Shown: in pieces, positions 1-9,200 of the stretch
Position numbering within the stretch: position 1 is the first letter of the stretch
Layout: each line of letters begins with the position of its first letter
Origin: Perkinsus olseni
Taxonomy: Eukaryota > Perkinsozoa > Perkinsida
Direction: 5' to 3'
Length of the DNA stretch: 32,186 bases
NCBI GenBank assembly: GCA_013115125.1
Contig: JABANN010000404.1
Location: 1-32,186 of the forward strand
Program-made: the position numbers and the translations under genes
Notes under the pieces: generated by a model
What the model saw: the letters and a program-made list of their open reading frames with translations, nothing else
The model's database searches: none
Told to the model about the DNA's origin: nothing

Positions 1-3000
1 AGATGAGTTCATACACCAAGTTTCGGGCCCTGAGTCACAATCGCTACGGAGAAATTAGAAAAAAACTTCATGTTATATAATTTTGTGGACGGGTTTATTC
101 ACACAACCATCCCTACCCTTCTCGTCACTGCTCTTGATTCGTTCCTCCAGGCTCTTAACAGCGGTCTGCAGAACCTAGAACACCATCATACTCACTGTGA
201 AGAAATCATCACGCACTACAAAGATTCCCCAAGATTCGCAGACATTGCCCTCGAACTCCGCGAACCAGACACGGATGACCGACTTTTTTGATAGAGTGTC
301 CCGAAAGGACGGAGGAAACGGAAATGACGGCACCATAAAGAATTTTCCGTAAATTCAGAATTTGTAATTAGTTTTGTTCTAATCTGATTGTGCACGACAA
401 CCCAAAAGTCGATCCTCCCCGCCGGGAAGCTATACGTAGCCTACCTCGTTGCTTGACTTCTGCGACTCAACCTCAGCCCTCGCAACATTGAGCATTCTCT
501 CCAGCTGAGGACCACCGCCGCTAGAGGCGCTCGGAGTCGCCGAAGACTCCCCGGCAGCAGCAACCGGAGGAGGAGAGGGAGATCCGATAGAAGCTCGACC
601 CTGGAGAGGGAGAAAACATAAAGATTCACAGCGGAGCGAAGCACAATTTCCCACCTTATACAGTTTTATTTTGTCAAGCAATGATTGCTTCTCGACGCTC
701 CAACTGCGCCGCTCATCAGCAAACTTCGAAGATTCCTGACACCAGCAGCAGCTTGCATGCGGACATACCAACTTTTCCGTAACAATTCTCACCTCCTCCA
801 GCCGCTTGATCGATTCCTTCGAGGAGCTCAAGGTGGAGCTCTGCTCCTCATACGCAGATCGGTAAAACACAAGACTGAGGGCGGCAGCGCAAAGATACTC
901 TGCGCACAGCCAAGATTTCGCCCTACTTGTTCTTCAATTCTTCCATCTCGCGAAGGACCTTTTCTGTCTGCTCTCTCGCCATCTCCCGCGCGCTTTGAGT
1001 CTCCTCAGAAACTCCTAGCAATCGAGCCACCCAGGTTCGAGCCCCACATGTCGCATGTTTACTCTTACTCTGTTGTGTTTCCACCAACAGACTTGCGATC
1101 TTGGCCTTCTCCCCCAATACAGCCTGCAGCTGCTCACTGAACTGAAAGTGGGATATATCATTAGACTCGACCCTTTTTGTATCTTTCCCGCTCAACCTCA
1201 AGATACTTACAACTTCAACTCGAGCTTGAGCACTGTGCATCTTCTCCAACGCTTCCGACTTTTCTCGCAGCGCTATCGATCGTTCGTGCACGACCTGAGA
1301 GGAATCTTAGGTCAATGCGAGGCGAATACAGGAAGCTCTTACCGTTTTCACAGTGCCTTCCAAGGTGGCATTCTGCGCCGCTAAAGATGCGCTTCTCTTC
1401 TCAGTCGTTCTTGCATCGTCCTCAACCCTCTTCAAGGACGCCCGCAGCTCCGACATGGCCTCGGAAATGACCGACTGAATCACGCGATTTGCGAAAGGAG
1501 TGGTACGAGGCCCCCATCTCCCATGCCCACCTTTCTATCCTTCTCAAGTTGCAGCATCGTCTTCAGCCTTATGCTCTCGGTACTCAACTTCCTATTCTCC
1601 TCCCTCAGCGAGGCAGACTCTTGTCGTATCAGGTCCAACTCTGAAGATGGCCAGTCGCTATTACTAGGTGACAGAATGGTTGTTGAAGGCTCATGAAAAT
1701 AATTAATAATCCAGGCTGTTCATTCGCTTGGACGAGCAGAATGCGTCGGAGTTGAGTGTTAGTGGAGCGGTATCTTTGAGCTTAGATGGTATAACAGAGG
1801 TTAACCTAGCGACAGCCAGAATGCAAGATTCCCATCCCTACGTTTCTGTGATTCGGTCTTCACCGTCTCCAACTTGTCTTGGAGTAAACTGATCTTTCTC
1901 TCAGCACTCGACGACCCTCGTGAGGGCGAACTACCAGAGCCCGCTCCAGCATCCCCCGTACCTGGAGGATATCCTTAGGTCTACCATGCAAGATACGGAA
2001 TAGGTTGGACTGCTAACACTTACCATCAGCCTGTGTTGCTGCTGAAGCGGTGTCCTGTAGTGACTTCCTCAACTCCTCAATCTGCTGCATCATCTCCTTC
2101 TTCTCCTTGTCAGCTCGAGAGAGAAGACCCTCGTACGTCGATCGATCGGTTTCTCGGGCCTTCGCTCTGAACAAACAGTAGCAACATCGTCACGCGCCAC
2201 GAAATTACTGATCCGAAGTCGGCGGAAAAGCACCCAAGGCTGCCCCAACAGAGGTCGAAACAGCACCCTATGCTGAGTTGATGATAATGCGGCTCAAAGC
2301 GAAGTACCCCTCCTCTGATGAGTATTCGAGGACGCGACGGCCATTAGCGCCCTCAAGCCACGAAGATGCCCGAAACGTCACGCGCCACGAAATTCACATC
2401 GTGAGCGCCGAGGGTGACGGCAAGTCGACGTGCAGAAGGATGCCCTGATGACCCTGCCAACTCACAACTCCTTGTATGCCTCATCCATCTTCTGCCAGTC
2501 CTCCCTCAGCTGTGCCAACTCCTTCTGGGCTTCAATCTCACACTCATTCCTCAGCCTCGCCACTGATGCCTTCAATGATGTATTCTGTGATACCTGCAGC
2601 AGCAGCAGCCCAGCTGCATCCTCAAGCGGTCCATCAACAGCAGGTGCGGGATCCTACCAACTCTGCGACTGTCATGAAGGATGGTGTGGACCCCTCCGCC
2701 GGCGTGGCCCCTTCAATCGAGGACGACGATATCGATGATCTGAGAACAATGACAATGGCCTCGGCTAGCGCCCGCGAAAACACCTAAGATATTCCCTTCT
2801 TCTCAAATATTTGATAAACAAGGCTCCATTTTTACGCACTACATGCGCCACAACGGAGCATCAGCCTTGCCACGATGACCGGCGATCAGTACCCAATTTC
2901 CCACCACTTCCACCAGATATCACTACCTCGTACCCAATACGCCCACCGAGCTCGCCCTTCCCTGCCGGTGTTACCTTCGTCTCTTCTTCCCACCGCCCCC

Positions 3001-6000
3001 CTTCAACAGCTCCACCTCGTGCAGCAGCACCGACGTCTGGTTAACCTGCTCCTGTAGTTGGAGCCTTAGACTGGACACACTGGCCTCCATCTGCCGTCGA
3101 GTATGGGACTCGCTATTCAACCTATCATGACATGCTACTTGGATGAGCCTCGAACTTGGAGCTCCCCGAGTAGATGAGCCAAGGAAAGCCTCATACCACA
3201 CCATCCCGAACTTATCTTACTTTTCCTTGGTCTCCCTCAATCGTGCGTTACCAATTTCTATCTTCTCATCTGAAACATGACAACAACTCGACCTGTACTA
3301 GCTCGAGGTCGAAGATACTCCCTCCACGCGATGCTAATACATACAGGGAAGAAATGAGAATCTTACTTGCATACTGGAGCTTCACAATAAGGTCATCATT
3401 TTGACGTTGTACGGCGTCAATCTCAGGCGCCTTGGCTTCAACGTACCCATTGACCTCATCAAGGAGATCTTCCAAATGTCTGACCATATCCAAGGTCGAC
3501 GCGTGCAAGATACGAAGCAGGTCAAGAAGGATGCCTTACGCATTAGCCTTCCTAAGGTCTGTAGTCTCATTTCTAGCTGCCATCAATGCATCAACCAACG
3601 CCGAGAGAGGAAAGCCTCCCTGTGGAGCTGAAAATGAAATCTCCATTTCACCCACGACATCCGATAAGAAATCCGGATCGAGATGGCTGATAAACGACGT
3701 GACCAGAAGACGGCATCTTCAATACTCTCAACCCCAACCTAATGCTCAGCCGAGACGCCTCACCTTCCACTCCGAGAACCTCAGCAGCAACATCCGTTAC
3801 GGATCGCCGTCGCCCGCCCTCCGTAGGAGTATTGGCAGCAATCTACCATACACGTACGTCAATACAACCTCACTCGTATCCTGCACGCTCCGACCTTCTC
3901 TCTAAGATACTTTTCCTTCTCGTCTTTCAATTCATCTCTCTCCTTCATCAATGCCGCCCTCTCCTTCTCAACCGTTTCAGCCTTCCCTCGCGCAACAGAC
4001 AGCGAGCACAACGTCTAAAAGATACGCCCCTCCGAAAGGTCTACCTAACCTAGCCGCGAGTATCTTTACTACATTATTCAACTCCTGCTTGGTCTCAGCA
4101 AGCTCCCCGCTCTGCGTCTTCAGCTGCTCCTCGAGATTGGACACCATTTGCTGCTTCAAACTAACGATGCCCTCCAAGCTGGATTTCTCAGTCGCTCCGT
4201 TCTCTCTCGCCGAGGCCAAATCTTTCACCGTATCTTCCAACCTGTGCAAGCCTAGCATCAACCTCAGCTTCCTCAATTATACTACTTCCTCTCAGCGTTC
4301 TCATGCAGCTTGGTCAAGCGACGGCACTCTGCCTCAGCATTTTCAAGGCGGCTCTTCAATCCCGACAGTTGGGTGTTGTGGTCCAACCTGATGCAGCAAC
4401 CTCCCTACAGCTAGCCCTTCTCCAACTAACCACACGCCCCGCCTCCTATCGCTACTGCAGTGGTCACTGAGACGTTATTAAAAATACTGCTGTGTCTGGA
4501 GGTGCGAGTATTGGAAATATTATATTTCCATCCGGGAATACCACACTGCAGCAGATTGAATACCATTCCAGGTGCGCAGTACCGCAGTTTAACCAATTCT
4601 CGCCAGAGCAGCTTCCACAGCCTCCGTAAGCGGTCGAAGTCCCATCTACGCCCCTTGGACGTCCTTCAAGAACTTCAAGTTGCGGTATCGCGCACATCCA
4701 CAGAAACGAACACTACCGAACACTACCGACCTCGCATCAATCTAATGTACCTCTCCAAGACGCTTGCGTACTTAACTACGATCAGACCTTCGAAACAGAG
4801 ATCACCATACAACACCAAAAGGTGATCTACACCCTAGATTGTAAGGCCGCGAAAAAATCGCCGACCGATCCCCCTATCCCTGGGTCTACTCTCGACCGGC
4901 CCATCACGGCGTCACACTATTCCACCACAGCAGCACACACAAGCCAATTGCCCCTCGCCCAGTATGACCTCGTTTTCTGCATTTCAGTAACGGTCCTCTC
5001 CTTATCAGTAGTAGCATGCTCAACCAGTTGCCACAACTCCTCCACCTTCGACCCCAACCTCTTCGTCTCAGCTTGCAACGATTGATTATCAAATTCTAGC
5101 GGACGTAGTCGACCTACACACCCCGTGAACTTCCTATAAAGCTAGCGGAGCGATGCTCCTGTCATTACTATTTGCGTCGGACAGTTGACACTGTAGAGAC
5201 AGCTTCTCGGACTGCAACTCCCCCAGCTGGCGTGTCAATACCATCAACTCTCGTGTTAGCCGAGACACCCTACACAGCAGGATGAAGCAGAGATCATTCG
5301 AGGCAGCAATCAACCGTGCAATACGAGAAGCAACAACAGACGCAGCTGCCGGGAGGGCTCATCAAACATTCAAGGCGCCATCTAAGCCGAGATAGCGGCA
5401 CCCTGCCCCCCCCAATCAAGACTGGTGTAGAGAACCGCCCTCTCCCGGGTACTACTCAGCCGTTGATCCATCTGCCCTATCAGTAGTGTCCACAGACTGC
5501 TGCTGCTGGTCACTGTCCGACTCAGTGATCCCCAGCGATGATGATGGCGCAGCTTCGGCGGCAGCAGGCGTGGCCTGATAACCCTGTTTCCCCATGATGG
5601 ACCAAATAACAACACTCCTACCCGCTCTTCAGAAGTGTTATCCTCGCTAGAACCCTCATTTACGTTTCCTCCCTCCGGCGATGTCTACAGCATCATCATC
5701 ATGCTAATACACATACCACACCATCATTACCTCAGCCGCTGCTGCTGCCGCTGCCTTGTCCGTGGGTGTCTCCACATGAGCGACCTCCTCTTCCTGTTGC
5801 TCGTGCCTTCCACTCTGCAGCATTGACCATGTACTACTACCACCTTACACCAGTATGGCGTACATCGTCCAGTTCAGCGTCCATTAGATCATCAAACATC
5901 GCCATCTCCTCATCTTCCTCGTCAGCAGCAGCAGCAGCAGCCGTATGAGCTGTCGGACGAGCGGCTAGGAAGCAAACGAATAGAGGCAGTAGCACTATAG

Positions 6001-6665
6001 ACTAAGCGCACTACGGAGATTCTCATTTCCTCTGGCCGGGCATCAAGCGTTAGTCAGAATCGATTTACCTCCGCAATACCCCAGCATCATGCCGAGAAGA
6101 CTAGTAGTAAGCATACCAGTGATGAGCTTCTGACAATCAGTACAGCCACCCGCACTACCATGCTGGTAGTCTTCTGCAGTGGAGCTGCTGTTGTTGCCCT
6201 CCTCTACAGTAACGGCCGCTACTCCCGACTGTTGTTGTTGTTGCTGGTCACCTGACACAACGGCCGTTCACTTATAGTATACAGTGACACGCGGCAAAAA
6301 AGAAGACAAAAACTGTCACCAGGTAGCCGGTGCTACGATATTCGAGACTTCAAAATTGCGCAAAAACGAAAAAAGCCACTGGGCCCCACACATGGACTTT
6401 CCCGAAGCCTGAAAAGACCTTCGCAACATGAAGGCTCTCTTCAACTGGCGGCCCAATGCTAGTGTGCGGGTATCGAGGGAAAGCGGGACGACGCACAAGA
6501 CCCCTCACCATCGTTATCCTCAAAGGTGTCCGCCCCTGCTGCTGCTGCTGCTGCTGCTGGTTGTTGTTGTGTGGTATCATTCTCATCACTGGTGCTGAGA
6601 TGGACCGATCCCTCGCTGTCCGATACGACGCCAGGAGGTGCGTCGGACGGTGATGATGATGACAT
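1..6665 (-). CDS. large multi-exon coiled-coil protein, 3' end outside window
   Basis: I do not recognise the orthologue. Eight 5' exons join in consistent phase: 6665-6509, 6251-6117, 5964-5864, 5814-5731, 5684-5622, 5583-5456, 5269-5169 and 5095-4969. They encode an acidic, low-complexity N-terminus (runs of Ala, Gln, Ser, Asp/Glu) followed by heptad-rich coiled coil (VSRLTRELMVLTRQLGELQ and on). Further coiled-coil exons are clear near 4260-4080, 3970-3920, 3480-3370, 2600-2480, 2165-2040, 1640-1550, 1480-1350, 1290-925, 860-655, 600-450 and 170-110, but exons between about 4950 and 4300 are not resolved. The start is the first Met of the exon ending at a GTGAGG donor. Over 1,000 residues of mostly coiled coil fits a golgin, centrosomal or cytoskeletal scaffold, but no diagnostic domain was seen. 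Many introns carry repeat elements described separately. The gene is divergent from the protease gene. Confidence 0.75.
601..654 (-). repeat. 54-nt intron carrying a variant of the GCGGAGCGATGC 12-mer
   Basis: This intron of the coiled-coil gene opens at a GTGGG donor and ends in CTCCAG, between exons coding DKIKLYK and GRASIGSPSPPP. It contains GCGGAGCGAAGC (plus-strand sense) at 631-642, one mismatch from the dispersed 12-mer, and is within 1-3 nt of the length of other tRNA-fragment introns. Confidence 0.55.
1015..1068 (-). repeat. 54-nt intron with antisense tRNA T-arm
   Basis: This intron runs from GTAAGAG to TGCTAG between coiled-coil exons (…SLLVETQQ and VSEETQSAR…). Its middle is the reverse complement of a tRNA T-arm/B-box: the plus strand reads CCCAGGTTCGAGCCCCACA at about 1030-1048. 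The SAS-6 intron 17583-17638 has the same layout, with an antisense T-arm centred in a 54-56 nt intron. Seen directly: the motif and the intron boundaries. Inferred: origin from a tRNA-derived insertion. Confidence 0.6.
1179..1206. repeat. palindromic intron core (GTATCTT…AAGATAC)
   Basis: A 28-bp segment inside an intron of the coiled-coil gene starts GTATCTT and ends AAGATAC, with CGCTCAACCT between them. It closely matches the copy at 15587-15614 in a SAS-6 intron. On the gene strand it begins 4 nt inside the intron (GTAAGTATCTT). I treat it as a core copy of the introner family. Confidence 0.65.
1962..2023 (-). repeat. introner-like 62-nt intron, copy 1
   Basis: This intron of the coiled-coil gene runs from donor GTAAGTG to acceptor CTCCAG. 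It is 62 nt long and shares ACCTATTCCGTATCTTGCA, then GACCT and GGATATC, with the PAN3 intron 14566-14627, in the same order and spacing. The host sites are unrelated, so the similarity cannot come from gene orthology. The flanking exons code QADG (upstream) and GDAGAGSGSSPSR (downstream). Confidence 0.8.
2188..2394. repeat. 19-bp direct repeats flanking a 169-bp segment
   Basis: CGTCACGCGCCACGAAATT occurs exactly at 2188-2206 and 2376-2394, 188 bp apart, inside non-exonic sequence of the coiled-coil gene. The segment between and beyond them is open on the plus strand, opposite to the host gene, for about 80 codons (ETAPYAELMIMRLKAKY and on, to the stop near 2449). It may be an insertion with a long target duplication or a local duplication. 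No protein family was recognised. Confidence 0.45.
3480..3539 (-). repeat. introner-like 60-nt intron, copy 2
   Basis: This intron of the coiled-coil gene starts GTAAGG and ends GTCAG, upstream of the exon coding HLEDLLDEVNGYVEAKAPE. It shares CGTATCTTGCA, then CGTCGACCTTGGATAT, with the other two copies at the same internal spacing. It is 2 nt shorter than they are. Confidence 0.75.
3876..3910. repeat. palindromic intron core, longer copy
   Basis: The plus strand reads GTATCCTGCACGCTCCGACC through to AAGATAC. On the minus strand the coding exon ERAALMKERDELKDEKE ends and the donor is GTATCTTAGAG, so the palindrome end itself would supply the 5' splice site. Confidence 0.55.
4019..4066. repeat. 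inverted-repeat ends AAGATAC / GTATCTT in intron
   Basis: A 48-bp segment bounded by AAGATACG and GAGTATCTT lies in the intron just after the coiled-coil exon ending ETKQELNNV. The ends are the same heptamer pair as in the other copies, in outward orientation. It is more divergent internally (GGTCTACCTAACC). Confidence 0.45.
5096..5168 (-). repeat. 73-nt intron with exact GCGGAGCGATGC 12-mer
   Basis: This intron lies between exons coding QCQLSDAN and FDNQSLQAETKRL. It starts GTAATGAC and ends CCGCTAG, with boundaries in consistent phase. The 12-mer GCGGAGCGATGC (plus strand) is at 5145-5156, near the donor and antisense to the host gene. Confidence 0.6.
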
Positions 6666-6813
6666 CGAGTAACGAAGGACGACCTGCCGGCCCTGGCAAG
6701 GTCATTGGAGTACTTTTCAACTCAAGGCACTAGTAGTACGGATGGTAACGTTAATGATAGATAGAGTTTGATAAGTAGTGATGATATAATTTGTAAAAAA
6801 ACATACGAATCTT

Positions 6814-6865
6814 GGCGGAGCGATGCTTTCATGGCAGAGGTCCCCGGTTCGATCCCACCACATCA
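6814..6865 (+). repeat. tRNA-derived fragment (12-mer plus T-arm) upstream of protease gene
   Basis: GGCGGAGCGATGC is followed by TTTCATGGCAGAGGTCC and CCGGTTCGATCCC. The order matches the 3' part of a D-arm, an anticodon arm with CAT in the loop, a variable region and a T-arm with a good B-box. No 5' acceptor partner is seen, so this is a fragment or the head of a tRNA-derived SINE rather than a working tRNA. It is the only place where the dispersed 12-mer and a sense T-arm sit together. It lies about 80-130 bp upstream of the protease ATG. Confidence 0.5.
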
Positions 6866-6946
6866 CAATATTACATTTTGATCACCGTCTCTGATTTACT
6901 CGACTCTACGGAAGAACGACGATCCGAGACGGCGAACTCTACTAGT

Positions 6947-8185
6947 ATGACGTGTGCATCTTCTATTCTAACAATCGTCATCTACCAAGCGTTGATGGAC
7001 GCCCACTGTGAAGGGGCCGTATCACCGACAGCCTTGCCGCCTGAGCACTCCGAAGACGGTGGTCTCAACCTACCCATCGACAAAGGGTACGTCACGATTA
7101 CTATAGACAATCAGGATCTGCATCTCCTGCTCGACACCGCTTCGCCCCATCTCATAGTGATGGACGGCCATTGGCATGAGAGTAAGTTCGGCGTGGAGAC
7201 CTGCAAGGCATCTGCCAATGCTGGCTGCTTCTACTGCCCCAAGGACGACCCCTGCGACTTCGAGAAGGAGCCCAATGTCTACCGAACAGTGTATTACGAT
7301 GGCCTGGCCGTTGACAGCATCATACGCTATGGTTCCTTGACCCTTGGAGGCCATAAAGTTGATGCGTTCCCCTTTCGTGTATCGAGACTGGTTTTATCAG
7401 CATCAACTGCCAGCAGCCCTCCCCGGTTGAAAGGCTTCTTCGGTGTCTCTGGTCTTCCGCCTACCTCCACGTCCTTCAGCTGGGATCGTGATGTAAGAAG
7501 CCTCCTCGACGCCCTCGTGCATTCGAGCGCTATAACTCGACCTGTGTACTCTATCCGAGCCCATTCACAAGCATGTGTAGGGTCGATGCTCATCACTGGT
7601 GACTTCATGCTTGGTGACACGAATGAGAATGCATTGATGGCATCAAAAGCACGCGGCTCCTTCCACTTCGTCGCTGACAAGGAGTACCACGAAGCGCTCC
7701 CTACTGTGCAAATATCGTCGCTAAGGTTATCAGGTGCAGATGGTTTCCTACGCGAGTATCCGGTGTCTTTAACGTCCCCTCTGGACACTGGCTCCACCGC
7801 CCTTTTCCTTCCCATCCCAAGCATCCTGAACGACATTGCCGAAGCACTGAGTCGGAATCTCAGAAGGAGAGGATACTTCGACCACGAGATCTTGGAAACT
7901 TTTGAAATAACGGACAGGGGCACGCTTGGCGTCTACGGGGCTGTTGTTGACTACCTCCCTGTGCTGAGCTTTGACCTCGGTGATCACAAAAGGAGCATGC
8001 GCGTTCAGCTCCACCCGAGGGAGTATTGCCACTGCTCGCTCGCGTATTGCCGAGTCGCGATAAGGGTGAGTAATTCTACTAGCCTCGGGTCGCCGCTTTT
8101 CCGGGCCTTCAACGTACATGTCGACTATGACGATCGTGAGATATCTTTAACCAGCAAGGAACAGAACAGAAACGAACATCTCTAA
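6947..8185 (+). CDS. secreted pepsin-like (A1 family) aspartyl protease, single exon
   Basis: The product is 412 residues. Its N-terminus (MTCASSILTIVIYQALMDAH) looks like a signal peptide or short anchor, so it probably acts in the secretory pathway or outside the cell. The A1 fold is recognisable: first active-site segment LLLDTASPHLIV (Asp about 63), flap-like VYYDGLAVDSIIRYGSLTLGG, second active-site segment SPLDTGSTALFLP (Asp about 280), and the C-terminal GSPLFRAFNVHVDYDDREISL typical of pepsins. The first motif is D-T-A rather than the usual D-T/S-G. Both Asp remain, so activity is possible but uncertain. Several Cys suggest disulfides. The reading frame opens further upstream without an ATG, so the first in-frame ATG is used. 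It has no intron, unlike its neighbours, which may reflect retroposition or family habit. It is divergent from the coiled-coil gene, 281 bp apart. Confidence 0.9.
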   Translation: MTCASSILTIVIYQALMDAHCEGAVSPTALPPEHSEDGGLNLPIDKGYVTITIDNQDLHLLLDTASPHLIVMDGHWHESKFGVETCKASANAGCFYCPKDDPCDFEKEPNVYRTVYYDGLAVDSIIRYGSLTLGGHKVDAFPFRVSRLVLSASTASSPPRLKGFFGVSGLPPTSTSFSWDRDVRSLLDALVHSSAITRPVYSIRAHSQACVGSMLITGDFMLGDTNENALMASKARGSFHFVADKEYHEALPTVQISSLRLSGADGFLREYPVSLTSPLDTGSTALFLPIPSILNDIAEALSRNLRRRGYFDHEILETFEITDRGTLGVYGAVVDYLPVLSFDLGDHKRSMRVQLHPREYCHCSLAYCRVAIRVSNSTSLGSPLFRAFNVHVDYDDREISLTSKEQNRNEHL

Positions 8186-8189
8186 TAAA
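8184..8189 (+). promoter_or_regulatory. AATAAA overlapping the protease stop codon
   Basis: AATAAA overlaps the TAA stop of the protease gene. It could be a polyadenylation signal, although six bases are weak evidence in this lineage. Confidence 0.25.
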
Positions 8190-9200
8190 GATCATGTTTA
8201 TTTTACGATGTTGTTTGGTGTCCATGGCCCGCGGCCAGTGAGGCGCGTTAGTAGTGTCCAAATGCCCAAGACGAGACAGGTTGCTTCGAGAGCTGCAGCA
8301 GTAGCAGCACCCGGAGGGCGTCACGAAGATGTATGTCCCCTCATACCCTATCACAGAAAGCTGTGCAGTTCAGAACACCAAGCGCATCATGACGCTCAGA
8401 GACAGGCCCGACGAGCTTCACAGGAGAACCTAGCCAGCAGTGGGCATTCTGCTCCGGTGGTCAATAGGGCGCGGGGAGGCACTGGCGGCTGACTCCTTGG
8501 CGATATCGGGCTACAGGGAGAGAAATTCTCTCAGAGAATACTGAAGTGTCCCGACTCCTGTCCACCGGATTTGGAGCATCGAGGGTCACTCAGTCAGTCG
8601 AAACGACTCAGCAGCTCTGGCAGTAGCGGCAGCGACTGCGTTGCCTAGCTTGACTCTTCGCAAGCTGGCTGTAAGAAGGACCTTTTCTCCAGCTTCGACT
8701 GCTAGCTACAGCACCAAGATACACTCGTCAAGACGACCCTCCTCGGGAACCCCCGCTTCAAGGGTTACAACCTGCGAACAGCGGACTATAGTGATGGATG
8801 AATGTAATAGAGCTTGGTCCAATGATACATTTGTGTCCGTGCTCATCCTTCGGAACGCTGCTCGTAACCTAGCGTCTTCCCAACTGTCATGAGACGCAAC
8901 TCCACCACCAGCTTACGATACACTTTCAATGGTTGCCAATTCTATTTTACCGTCAGTCGAGGATACGATTCAGCTCGGGACAATGTCACGCCACAAGAAG
9001 CGGAAGTTATGGTACACCAGGGCATCATCATCATCATCGGCCGCCGCCGCCGTTGCACAGCTGCCGTGCACTACCATCATGATGATGACGCAGTAACAGC
9101 GTGAATGTTATGAATGCATAAGGGATGATGAGCCTTATTATCTGGCCATCCTTGGAGGCGTACCGGACCGTGGCTGAGGGCCTACCAACAGGAGAAACAC
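8190..9200 (+). other. no confident gene; possible plus-strand coding fragments
   Basis: Between the protease and the PAN3 3' end I see no recognisable product. One plus-strand frame is open from 8208 to 8652 apart from a single TGA at 8490. It reads like a Ser/Arg-rich disordered protein (RQARRASQENLASSGHSAP … SLSQSKRLSSSGSSGSD). Another small frame spans 8641-8892. An AAGATAC heptamer lies near 8717 and a short CAT/CCG microsatellite near 9023-9052. These could be exons of an unrecognised gene or noise. Confidence 0.3.

Noticed and set aside
70-291. 73-codon plus-strand open frame at the left edge
   Set aside because: It lies opposite a minus-strand coiled-coil exon (VLQTAVKSLEERIKSSDEK) with good splice sites, so it is probably a shadow.
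7327-7923. 198-codon minus-strand open frame
   Set aside because: It lies entirely opposite the aspartyl protease gene, whose motifs are unambiguous.
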